The notes under the pieces were generated by a model. That model did no database searches. It was not told where the DNA came from and saw only the letters and a list, made by a program, of their open reading frames with translations. A stretch of DNA of 40,375 nt from positions 1-40,375 of the forward strand of contig BDTX01000018.1 of assembly GCA_002897615.1 (NCBI GenBank), read 5' to 3'. This DNA comes from a bacterium BMS3Bbin14. GTDB lineage: Bacteria > Desulfobacterota > Desulfobulbia > Desulfobulbales > Desulfobulbaceae. Positions 17,156-24,612 of the stretch are shown piece by piece. Each line of letters starts with the position of its first letter. Position 1 is the first letter of the stretch. Made by a program: the position numbers and the translations under genes.

Positions 17156-17940
17156 CAGGCTTGGATGAAGTTCAGGTCAGCCGTCAACATGCCGGACAGG
17201 GGCGAGGAGGCGCTGGCGGTTTTGGACTGCCGGCCCAGTCCGGCTTCAAAGGCCTCGCGGCCTGCTTCGACCGCGGCCTTGAAGGCGCGGGCCATCCGGA
17301 CCGGGTCGCCGGCCACGGCCAGGGCGGTGTTGACCAGCACCGCGTCGGCCCCCATTTCCATGGCCTGGGCGGCATGGGAGGGGGCGCCGATCCCGGCGTC
17401 CAGCACGACCGGTACCCGGGCCTGGGCGATGATGATCTCCACCTGCATGGTGGTCCTGATTCCCTGGTTGGTGCCGATGGGGGAGGCCAGCGGCATTACC
17501 GCCGCCGCTCCCGCGTCCTGCAGGCGCAGGGCCAGGATGGGGTCGGCATTGATGTAAGGCAGCACCGTGAAGCCCTCCCGGACCAGTTCCTCCGTGGCTT
17601 TCAGGGTGTCGACCGGATCGGGCAGCAGGGTGCGGGGGTCCGGGGTCACCTCAAGCTTGAGCCAGCTGGTGCCGCTTGCCGCCCTGGCCAGGTGCGCCAG
17701 GCGGATGGCCTCTTCGGCGTTCCGGGCGCCTGAAGTGTTAGGGAGAAAGTGAATTTTTGTCAGGTCCAGGGCGGTCATGATGTCGTCGGCCGGGTTTTCC
17801 AGGTCAACGCGGCGCAGGGCGACCGTGACCATCTCCGAGCCGGAGGCCTCGACGGCCTGGCGCATGATCGAACTCGACGCGAATTTGCCGGTGCCGACAA
17901 AGAGCCGGGATGAGAATGATGTATCGGCAATGCTCAGCAT
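17155..17940 (-). CDS. thiG: Thiazole synthase
   Basis: TIM-barrel enzyme that assembles the thiazole phosphate from deoxyxylulose-5-phosphate, dehydroglycine and the ThiS thiocarboxylate. The 261 residues carry [30 protein letters not shown], the catalytic lysine in [20 protein letters not shown], and [29 protein letters not shown] (shown here only as landmarks). The stop codon overlaps the thiH start, and thiS ends one base upstream, which indicates a tightly coupled thiSGH operon. Confidence 0.97.
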   Translation of the reverse strand: MLSIADTSFSSRLFVGTGKFASSSIMRQAVEASGSEMVTVALRRVDLENPADDIMTALDLTKIHFLPNTSGARNAEEAIRLAHLARAASGTSWLKLEVTPDPRTLLPDPVDTLKATEELVREGFTVLPYINADPILALRLQDAGAAAVMPLASPIGTNQGIRTTMQVEIIIAQARVPVVLDAGIGAPSHAAQAMEMGADAVLVNTALAVAGDPVRMARAFKAAVEAGREAFEAGLGRQSKTASASSPLSGMLTADLNFIQA

Positions 17941-17941
17941 T

Positions 17942-18142
17942 TCAGCCGCCTCCTACGAAACGGATCAGTTCAACCTTGTCGCCGTCTTTCAGCTCCAGCT
18001 GTGGGTAGCTCCCGGGTTTGATGATCCGGCCATTGATCTCGGCGACCATGGTGTCCGGCTGCAGGTTCAGCGAATCGAGCAGGGTGCTCAGGGTGATGTT
18101 GTGATCAAGGTTTTTTTGTTGGCCGTTTAAGATAATTTGCAT
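17942..18142 (-). CDS. thiS: Sulfur carrier protein ThiS
   Basis: A 66-residue ubiquitin-fold sulfur carrier. It shows the conserved features of ThiS: MQIILNGQ at the N-terminus, [12 protein letters not shown] in the middle, [16 protein letters not shown] at the end. The terminal Gly-Gly is adenylated and converted to the thiocarboxylate that donates sulfur to ThiG. First gene of thiS-thiG-thiH-AICAR transformylase. I looked for a TPP riboswitch upstream and did not see its conserved segments. Confidence 0.95.
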   Translation of the reverse strand: MQIILNGQQKNLDHNITLSTLLDSLNLQPDTMVAEINGRIIKPGSYPQLELKDGDKVELIRFVGGG

Positions 18143-18189
18143 TTCTATAATATGGTTAAGGGCCGGACGGCGCTAAGCCGTTGACCACG

Positions 18190-18201
18190 CACGGATTCAG
18201 G
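18190..18201. mobile_element. Single-end remnant of the MITE family
   Basis: CACGGATTCAGG matches the terminal 12 bp of the 219-bp family, but no partner end lies within element distance. It sits between thiS and the GlmU-like gene. Short enough that chance cannot be fully excluded. Confidence 0.45.
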
Positions 18202-18282
18202 ATTTATTCAACATCATAATCCGATATGAACGGCTTGCCAACTCTGATTTTGGCTGGTTGACGCGGCCGGGTTATTTGTTGA

Positions 18283-19305
18283 TCAGGAAATGATCTGTTG
18301 ATCCCGGCCGGCCTGCGGGGCAACGTAACCGGAGGGTTTGACGCACCGCTTTTGCAGGATGGCATAGGCGCCGACAACGGCATTGTCGCCGACCTGGCAG
18401 TCATGCAGCAGGACGCCGGGTTCAAGGAGACAGCCGCTGCCGACTGCCGACCGGCCGGTGACCTGCACGCCGGGATGGATAACGGTGTCACGGCCGACAG
18501 GGATATCCAGGGCGATAAAGATGGTCTCCGGGCCATACATGGTCACGCCGGCAAGCATCAGCTCCCGGTTGCGCCGCCGTTGCAGCTCTTGATGGGCCTG
18601 CGCCATTTCAAAGCGTGAGTTGACCCCCAGCACGTCAACGGCTTCCGGGTGGTTATATTTATGGACCTTGCGGCCCCGCCGGTTGGCGATGGAGACGATA
18701 TCGGTCAGGTAGACCTCGCCCTGGCTGTTGTCGGTATCCACCTCCCGGAGAGCGCTGAAGAGAAACGCGCGCTCAACCAGGTAGATGCCGGCATTGATTT
18801 CCCTGAGTTGCAACTGTTCGGCAGAGGCGTCCTTCTGTTCCACGATCTCCAGGACCTCGTCCTGTTCGCTGTTGATGATCCGGCCGTAGCCTGAGGGGTC
18901 GGCCGGCACGGTGGTCATCAGCGTGATTGCGGCACCTGTTGACCGGTGCTGCCTGATCATGGCATCAAGGGTTTCCGGCCGGATAAGCGGCGTGTCCCCG
19001 CAGATAATCATGACCGTCCCGGCTCCGGCGCAGGCCTTTTCCGCGCAGAGCACGGCATGGCCGGTGCCGAGCTGTTCCGCCTGGAGCACGGTGGTGACCG
19101 GGTAATCCCGCAGAGACGTTGTCACCGCCCCGGACTGGTGGCCGATAATGACTACTGTTTCCTCGACAGGACTTTTGGCCACCGCATCAAGCACATGGTG
19201 GAGCATGGGTTTAAAGAAGACCTCGTGCAGCACCTTGGCCCGGGAGGATTTCATGCGGGTGCCCTTGCCGGCAGCCAGGACAACGGCGGTGATCATGTTG
19301 TTCAT
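18283..19305 (-). CDS. Short GlmU-like UDP-N-acetylglucosamine pyrophosphorylase
   Basis: Makes UDP-GlcNAc from GlcNAc-1-phosphate and UTP. The N-terminal nucleotidyltransferase domain is complete: AVVLAAGKGTRM, KVLHEVFFKPML, QAEQLGTGHAVLCAEK, CGDTPLI, EINAGIYLVE, GEVYLTDIV and GVNSRFEMAQ. At 340 residues it is about 115 shorter than the bifunctional GlmU: after a few hexapeptide (left-handed beta-helix) turns it ends with YVAPQAGRDQQIIS, lacking the acetyltransferase active site. The ending could be natural (a monofunctional form) or caused by a rearrangement, since a MITE end remnant lies 80 bp downstream. Acetylation of GlcN-1-P would then need another protein. Confidence 0.85.
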   Translation of the reverse strand: MNNMITAVVLAAGKGTRMKSSRAKVLHEVFFKPMLHHVLDAVAKSPVEETVVIIGHQSGAVTTSLRDYPVTTVLQAEQLGTGHAVLCAEKACAGAGTVMIICGDTPLIRPETLDAMIRQHRSTGAAITLMTTVPADPSGYGRIINSEQDEVLEIVEQKDASAEQLQLREINAGIYLVERAFLFSALREVDTDNSQGEVYLTDIVSIANRRGRKVHKYNHPEAVDVLGVNSRFEMAQAHQELQRRRNRELMLAGVTMYGPETIFIALDIPVGRDTVIHPGVQVTGRSAVGSGCLLEPGVLLHDCQVGDNAVVGAYAILQKRCVKPSGYVAPQAGRDQQIIS

Positions 19306-19341
19306 TTCGTGTCGTCGGGGTACGGGTTAATGGCGCTGTCT

Positions 19342-20241
19342 TTAGCCGCGCAGTTTTTCGGGATGCAGGAGATTCTTCTCCATATTCTTGATTTCGTCGA
19401 TACCGGAGATGACGATTTCGGGATCGGTTTGCAACTGTTTCTCAGGCAGCTTGTGGTCATAATCGACATTGCTCAGCAGGTACTTCATGCAGTTGAGCCG
19501 CGCTTTTCGTTTGTTATCCGATCGAATAATGGTCCATGGGGCAATGGTGCGGTTGGACTCGTTGAGCATCTGGAATTTTTTGACACTGTACTGGTCCCAG
19601 TATTTTTGTGCCAGGTTGTCCACGGGCGACAGTTTGAACTGCTTGAGCGGATCGGTTTTGCGGGCCTCGAAACGGTGGGCCTGCACATCCTTGGAAACCG
19701 AAAAGTAGAATTTAAACAGTTTGATGCCGTCCTTGACCAGGAGTTTTTCAAAGAGCGGCACGTCCTTGAGAAAACGTTTGTTCTGCTCGTCGGTGCAGTA
19801 CCCCATGACCGGCTCGACCATGGCCCGGTTATACCAGGAGCGGTCAAAGAGGACCAGCTCGCCGGCCGCCGGCAGGTGGGGAACGTAACGCTGAAAATAC
19901 CATTGGCTGGTCTCGGTGTCACTGGGTTTGTTCAGGGCCGTGACCCTGGCGCCCCGGGGATTAAGAAAGGTGGTGATCCGCTGAATGGTCCCCCCCTTGC
20001 CGGCGGCGTCCCGTCCCTCGAAGATGAGCAGGATTCGCATGCCCGTAGCCTTCATGTGCTTCTGCAGTTTCATAAGTTCGATCTGCAGCGTTTTCAGCTC
20101 AATCTCGTATTCAAGCTGTGACTGTTTGATCCAGATGGGGACCCGGTTTCCCCCCTTTTCCTTGTCTCTGAATTTGTAGGCGGTCCCTTCGAGAAGCCTG
20201 AATTCGGCCAGGGAGTTTTTCTTTTTTTTCTTGTCCGTCAT
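19342..20241 (-). CDS. ppk2: Polyphosphate kinase 2 family protein (short form)
   Basis: PPK2 enzymes phosphorylate nucleotides with polyphosphate or make polyphosphate from nucleoside triphosphates. The 299 residues carry Walker A FEGRDAAGKGGT (about 74-85), the lid region FLNPRGARVTALNKPSD, Walker B VLFDRSWYNRAMVEPVMGYC, and KFYFSVSKDVQAHRFEARKTDPLKQ (landmark only). It has a single PPK2 domain preceded by a short lysine-rich tail (MTDKKKKKN). It lies downstream of a second PPK2 gene in the same direction, 41 bp apart. Which nucleotide it prefers (ADP or AMP) cannot be decided by eye; single-domain proteins of this type are usually class I. Confidence 0.94.
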   Translation of the reverse strand: MTDKKKKKNSLAEFRLLEGTAYKFRDKEKGGNRVPIWIKQSQLEYEIELKTLQIELMKLQKHMKATGMRILLIFEGRDAAGKGGTIQRITTFLNPRGARVTALNKPSDTETSQWYFQRYVPHLPAAGELVLFDRSWYNRAMVEPVMGYCTDEQNKRFLKDVPLFEKLLVKDGIKLFKFYFSVSKDVQAHRFEARKTDPLKQFKLSPVDNLAQKYWDQYSVKKFQMLNESNRTIAPWTIIRSDNKRKARLNCMKYLLSNVDYDHKLPEKQLQTDPEIVISGIDEIKNMEKNLLHPEKLRG

Positions 20242-20282
20242 GTCTTGTCCCCATGGTTGGTGTTTAAGACTGCGGAATCCGA

Positions 20283-21278
20283 TCAGGAAATAAACTTTCC
20301 GTATGTCTTACGTTCTTTATTCATGATTTCCAGCTCCTTGTTGCCGGGAATAATGATTTTCGGGTCTGGTGTGAAGTCAAGGGTCCGGCGGCGACCGATG
20401 TACTTGATGGCACTGAGGATCAACTTCATGGTTTGCAGCCGGGCCTGATGTTTGTCGTCGGATTTGACGACGAACCACTTGGAGTCATTGGTATGCGTTT
20501 TTTTCAGCAGCCGGTATTTCATTTTTGTGAAATCATCCCATAGATCCTGGGCCTGCAGGTCGACCTCGCTGAGTTTCCACTGCCGCAGCGGATCGTTTTT
20601 TCGCCGTTCAAAACGTTTGGCCTGTTCTTCCTTGGAAACCGAAAAATAGAGCTTCAGGAGAAAGGTTTTTTTGTCATCGATAAAGTTACGTTCATAACTG
20701 GCCACTTTTTTCATGAAGCGTTTGTACTGCTCCTGGGTGCAGAAGCCCATGACCGGTTCAACCAGGGCGCGGTTGTACCAGGAACGGTCAAAGAGGACAA
20801 TTTCGCCGGACCGGGGAAACTGCTCGATATAGCGTTTCATATGTAATTCGGTGCGCTGGCTCTCACTGGGCTTGCCCATGGCCACGACCCGGTAATGCTT
20901 TTCATTCATATACCGGGTTATCCGGCGGATGGTGCCGCCCTTGCCCGAGGCATCCCGGCCGTCAAAGAGGATAATTATTTTTTTGCCGGTTCGTTCCAGG
21001 TGACGTTGCAGCTTGATGAGTTCCGCCTGAAAGGGTTTCATCTCCTCGGCATTGTAGTAGTGCTCGAAGGCGGTTTCGAGGATTTTGTCCTTGTCTTCGT
21101 CACTCAGGACCTTACGGATTTTTTTCCAGTGTTCCGAAGATGCTCCGAGGGTATCAATATTTTGATAGATTCGATCCAGGGCCTCCTTGATGACGGTAGA
21201 CATGCGCGTGGGGGGAGGCACTGCTTCCTGTTCTTTGCTCGATTTTATATTTTTTTCCTGCCTGGCTTTCGCTGCCAT
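20283..21278 (-). CDS. ppk2: Polyphosphate kinase 2 family protein (paralogue with N-terminal helical extension)
   Basis: Second PPK2, 331 residues. Walker A is FDGRDASGKGGT, Walker B VLFDRSWYNRALVEPVMGFC, followed by LKLYFSVSKEEQAKRFERRK. Compared with its neighbour it has about 50 additional N-terminal residues (KARQEKNIKSSKEQEA... and a helical segment). Start taken at ATG 21278 with GGAG six bases upstream; the open frame runs further upstream, but there it reads through MITE copy 3 (21302-21520), so the longer start is artificial. The two ppk2 genes are probably co-transcribed. Divergent paralogues in tandem suggest different nucleotide preferences or heteromer formation (inference). Confidence 0.93.
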   Translation of the reverse strand: MAAKARQEKNIKSSKEQEAVPPPTRMSTVIKEALDRIYQNIDTLGASSEHWKKIRKVLSDEDKDKILETAFEHYYNAEEMKPFQAELIKLQRHLERTGKKIIILFDGRDASGKGGTIRRITRYMNEKHYRVVAMGKPSESQRTELHMKRYIEQFPRSGEIVLFDRSWYNRALVEPVMGFCTQEQYKRFMKKVASYERNFIDDKKTFLLKLYFSVSKEEQAKRFERRKNDPLRQWKLSEVDLQAQDLWDDFTKMKYRLLKKTHTNDSKWFVVKSDDKHQARLQTMKLILSAIKYIGRRRTLDFTPDPKIIIPGNKELEIMNKERKTYGKFIS

Positions 21279-21301
21279 GTCAATCTCCATGATGAATATA
21301 T

Positions 21302-21520
21302 TCTGAATTCGTGACGGCTTGAGGTGATGTTCTATGTAATATGTGGAATTTATTGTATTATTGTCGAATGAGCGCATTCCACGGTCTGCGCCGAGCCTCC
21401 CTGCGGGGCGCCTGATAACGGTGCATCTGCTGCGTTGGCAAAAAGTTGATATTACAGCAGGATAATCAACATCGTTGCCGCCTTGCATCTGCAACATTCT
21501 TGAACGCTTACGGATTCAGG
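21302..21520 (+). mobile_element. 219-bp MITE-like element, copy 3 (diverged)
   Basis: Same 219-bp length and internal landmarks (GATAACGGTGCATCTGCTGC, AGGATAATCAACATCGTTGC) as the other copies, but the left end has decayed to TCTGAATTCGTGACGG and no 5-bp flanking repeat is left (TATAT against ATTTT). It is probably the oldest copy. Its left end lies 23 bp upstream of the chosen ppk2 start. Confidence 0.85.
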
Positions 21521-21626
21521 ATTTTGCAAAAATACGAAACACCAAATATATAATATTTACGAGTTTATCGCAAGGAAACGATTGTCGACAACTGTCCCCG
21601 CCGGTTCCGTCGCAGGGGCCCAGGCA

Positions 21627-22343
21627 CTAGTTCAGCTTCCTGCCCAGCCGGTACATCTTTTCGTAGATAGGGGGCAGCCGGTTTTTCTTTAAGGCCGATA
21701 TGACCCTCTCGATATCATAGGGACAGCGAAAATGTTCGACTTTTATCCCGGCCCCAGTCAACTCCAGAACGGCGTATGAGCCATCGGGACATCCGTCGAA
21801 CATCCGGCCGACAGAGCCGGGGTTGATGAAATGGACGTGGTCGATTTTTTTGTGGTACGGCGAGTGGGAATGGCCGGAGATGACGATGTCGCAGTCGCTT
21901 TTTTCGGCCAGTTCGCGAAAGCGGTCCCCCGGCGTTTCCTGAAAGAGAAATTCGTTATGGTGGGCCGGGCTGCCGTGAAACAGGCCGAGGAGGTGACCGG
22001 CCACCTCAAGTTTCATGGTTTTTTTAAATTCCTGGAGGAATTTTTTGTTGGCGGGCGTCAGGTGGTCTGCCGTCCAGGTGTACATGATTCGTTTTCCCTC
22101 AGCATGTGGTTTTTTAAAGGTTTTCCCCCGCAGCAGCTTCAGCACCTTGATATCAGTGTTGCCGAGGATGGAAAGCGCATGATGACGGCGCAGCCAGTCA
22201 AGAGTCTCGTTGGGAAACGGGGCATAGACCGTGGAGTCGCCGCAGTTGCAGATCAGGTCAAAGGCCGTGCCGGCGGTTTGCGCTGCCACGGCTTCGAGGG
22301 CCGGAGCGTTGCCGTGGATATCGCTGAGCAAAAGAATTTTCAT
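21627..22343 (-). CDS. Calcineurin-like metallophosphodiesterase (YfcE/MJ0936 type)
   Basis: A 238-residue two-metal phosphoesterase. Metal-binding motifs are visible in order: LLSDIHGN (residues 5-12), NCGDSTVY, ILGNTD, LFHGSP and SGHSHSPY near the C-terminus, followed by NPGSVG. I start at ATG 22343 (MKILLLSDIHGN), where family homology begins; the open frame extends upstream into the repeat region. The substrate is not predictable. It follows the cardiolipin synthase gene in the same direction, with the hairpin tandem array occupying nearly the whole gap. Proximity to the ppk2 pair suggests phosphate metabolism, but this is weak evidence. Confidence 0.88.
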   Translation of the reverse strand: MKILLLSDIHGNAPALEAVAAQTAGTAFDLICNCGDSTVYAPFPNETLDWLRRHHALSILGNTDIKVLKLLRGKTFKKPHAEGKRIMYTWTADHLTPANKKFLQEFKKTMKLEVAGHLLGLFHGSPAHHNEFLFQETPGDRFRELAEKSDCDIVISGHSHSPYHKKIDHVHFINPGSVGRMFDGCPDGSYAVLELTGAGIKVEHFRCPYDIERVISALKKNRLPPIYEKMYRLGRKLN

Positions 22344-22356
22344 TTGCCGGGGTCCG

Positions 22357-22923
22357 TGTTGATTCAAGTATGCGGGTTGATCCAATTATATCAACTGAAT
22401 TCACTAAGAGCTCACCCGTGCCCCATATTCGTGCAAGCAGGGTGAGCAGCTATAGTCCCTCTATGCCGTGATCCCTGATCGTGCGCAGACGGGGTGCGTG
22501 TTGATTCAAGTATGCGGGTTGATCCAATTATATCAACTGAATTCACTAAGAGCTCACCCGTGCCCCATATTCGTGCAAGCAGGGTGAGCAGCTATAGTCC
22601 CTCTATGCCGTGATCCCTGATCGTGCGCAGACGGGGTGCGTGTTGATTCAAGTATGCGGGTTGATCCAATTATATCAACTGAATTCACTAAGAGCTCACC
22701 CGTGCCCCATATTCGTGCAAGCAGGGTGAGCAGCTATAGTCCCTCTATGCCGTGATCCCTGATCGTGCGCAGACGGGGTGCGTGTTGATTCAAGTATGCG
22801 GGTTGATCCAATTATATCAACTGAATTCACTAAGAGCTCACCCGTGCCCCATATTCGTGCAAGCAGGGTGAGCAGCTATAGTCCCTCTATGCCGTGATCC
22901 CTGATCGTGCGAAGATGGGGTGC
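22357..22923 (-). repeat. Tandem array, four 142-bp units
   Basis: Four head-to-tail units with a 142-bp period (TTGATTCAAG at 22359, 22501, 22643 and 22785). The first three units appear identical; the last differs at GCGAAGATGGGG, where the others have GCGCAGACGGGG. Each unit contains the inner hairpin of the covarying-stem family with its AGGGA loop in minus-strand sense; only the last has the full right arm (to 22937). There are no variable spacers. The array fills the space between cardiolipin synthase and the phosphodiesterase gene. Confidence 0.95.
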
Positions 22924-22937
22924 GGGTGAGCTCTTAG
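22830..22937 (-). repeat. Long hairpin element, copy C (covarying-stem family)
   Basis: Outer arms are CTAAGAGCTCACCC and GGGTGAGCTCTTAG, with the GTGCCCC / GGGGTGC box inside them, a long imperfect stem, and a CATAG-AGGGA-CTATAG tip in minus-strand sense. The element begins 3 bp after the cardiolipin synthase stop and reads with that gene. This complete copy is the founder-like end of the tandem array. Confidence 0.8.
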
Positions 22938-22940
22938 GGG

Positions 22941-24401
22941 TTAGAGCAGGGGGCCGACCACCAGAGCACTGTTCTCCTTGAAACGATCAAAAAAACTGCG
23001 TTGTTTAAGCCGTTCCGTGTCCAGTTGATAGGTGCCCTGCAGGTATTCCTGCTGGATTTTTCTGAGTTCGGCGGTGAATTCCTTGTTGTAGACAAAGAGG
23101 GTCAACTCAAAGTTGAGCCAGAAACTGCGCATATCAAGATTCACGGAACCAATCAGGCTGAAGTCATTGTCCACCGTGATGGTTTTGGCGTGGAGCAGCC
23201 CCTCGGTAAAGAGCATGATCCGCACGCCGGCCATGGCCAGTCGTTCATACAGGGCATTGCTGGCATAGTGAACGAGTTTGGAATCGTTTTTTTCCGGGAC
23301 GATAATAGTGACCTCGACACCACGGTCGGCGGCTGATTTCAAGGCGGCCAGGATGGCGTTATCGGGAACAAAGTAGGGGGTGGTCAGGATCAGTTCCCGG
23401 CGCGCGGCATAAATGGTGGTCAGAAGCAGGTTGTGAATGGCCTCTTCGGCGAAACCCGGTCCTGACGGGACAAGTTGCACCGGCGCCTCGCCGATTTTTT
23501 CCACCGGATGGATATCGGCCAGGTCGATCAGGTCGTGGACGCTGGCATGACTCTCTATCGTCCAGTCGGATAAAAAGGTGGCCGTCATCGCCTCCACGAC
23601 CGGCCCTTCTACCCGGACCATGGTATCGATCCAGCGGCCGACATTTTCGTTCTGTTTAAAGAAGCGCGGGTCGACCAGGTTCTGGCTGCCGGTATAGGCG
23701 ATACGGCCGTCAATGACGACGATTTTACGATGGTTCCGCAGGTCGATACGAACAAAGAACGCCCGGATGATACCGGCCGGCAGGGCCTCGACGATCTCGA
23801 TCCCCTTGGCCCGCATCCCGGCCGCGCGTTCGCCTCGCAGAAAAAGTTTGCTGCCGATCGAATCGAGCAGTATGCGACAGGTAATCCCCCGCCGGGCCGC
23901 GCGTATCAGGGCCTCGGCCACCTCGTCGGCCAGGCCGCCTTCATTCCAGATGTAAAATTCGAGGAAGCAGGTGGAGCGGGCCTGGTCGATATCAATGACC
24001 AGGCTGCGCAGAAAATCCCCGGTTTTTTCTATAAGAGTCAGTTTGTTGCCGCCCATGGCGGGCAGGCCGATGACGGTATTGGCCTGGCGGTGGATCGGCC
24101 GGCATTCAGGGTTAAGCTGGTTCCAGTCGATGGCCGGGCGCTGTTTCAAATGTTTCGCCCAACGGGTGAATATGTGCAGATCGGAGGCGACCCGTTCGGC
24201 CCGTTTTTCGCCCAGTCGGTTCTCGCCGAACAGAAGATAGATAATGGCCCCGACCAGCGGCAGGAACAGAATCACGACCAGCCAGGCCAGGGTAACGCTG
24301 GCGGCCCGCTTTCGCATGATGACCCGCAGGGCCAGGCCCATTCGAATGGCCAGGTCGGCGAGGAAAATGGATGAAGTGAATATCCAGTAAAAGTTGTTCA
24401 T
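22941..24401 (-). CDS. cls: Cardiolipin synthase (ClsA type)
   Basis: Membrane-associated phospholipase D superfamily enzyme that joins two phosphatidylglycerols. Two N-terminal transmembrane helices (about residues 5-25 and 35-58; AWLVVILFLPLVGAIIYLLF, GE) precede the two catalytic HKD motifs: HRKIVVIDGRIAYTGSQN and HAKTITVDNDFSLIGSVN followed by LDMRS. I take the start at ATG 24401 (MNNFYWIF), where the alignment with ClsA begins and which gives 486 residues, the usual size; a TTG at 24437 is an alternative. The protein ends in KENSALVVGPLL. The hairpin element C follows the stop by 3 bp. Confidence 0.95.
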   Translation of the reverse strand: MNNFYWIFTSSIFLADLAIRMGLALRVIMRKRAASVTLAWLVVILFLPLVGAIIYLLFGENRLGEKRAERVASDLHIFTRWAKHLKQRPAIDWNQLNPECRPIHRQANTVIGLPAMGGNKLTLIEKTGDFLRSLVIDIDQARSTCFLEFYIWNEGGLADEVAEALIRAARRGITCRILLDSIGSKLFLRGERAAGMRAKGIEIVEALPAGIIRAFFVRIDLRNHRKIVVIDGRIAYTGSQNLVDPRFFKQNENVGRWIDTMVRVEGPVVEAMTATFLSDWTIESHASVHDLIDLADIHPVEKIGEAPVQLVPSGPGFAEEAIHNLLLTTIYAARRELILTTPYFVPDNAILAALKSAADRGVEVTIIVPEKNDSKLVHYASNALYERLAMAGVRIMLFTEGLLHAKTITVDNDFSLIGSVNLDMRSFWLNFELTLFVYNKEFTAELRKIQQEYLQGTYQLDTERLKQRSFFDRFKENSALVVGPLL

Positions 24402-24612
24402 GCGGCTCAAGAGGTTATGGAAAAAAAATATGGACAACTTTCCCTGAATTGAATCGGCAGGTCAAGGGAAATTGTTCGCCGGTCCTTATTATTCAGTGTT
24501 TTTCTTTTTTTTTATTTTCTGTTAGAGTGAACCTGTGACTGACATTGTCACCGGGTGAGGAGGCGGTCTACTGTTTTTCCCGGCCCCTGGAAAATTTTAG
24601 CAAGAGTTTTTT

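Noticed and set aside
18143..18290. TPP riboswitch upstream of thiS
   Set aside because: The conserved CTGAGA and ACCTGA...GGATAATACC segments are absent.
20283..21497. Longer PPK2 start at 21497
   Set aside because: The upstream frame reads through MITE copy 3; a ribosome site and homology support 21278.
22357..22937. CRISPR array
   Set aside because: The 142-bp units repeat end to end with no variable spacers, and no cas genes are present.
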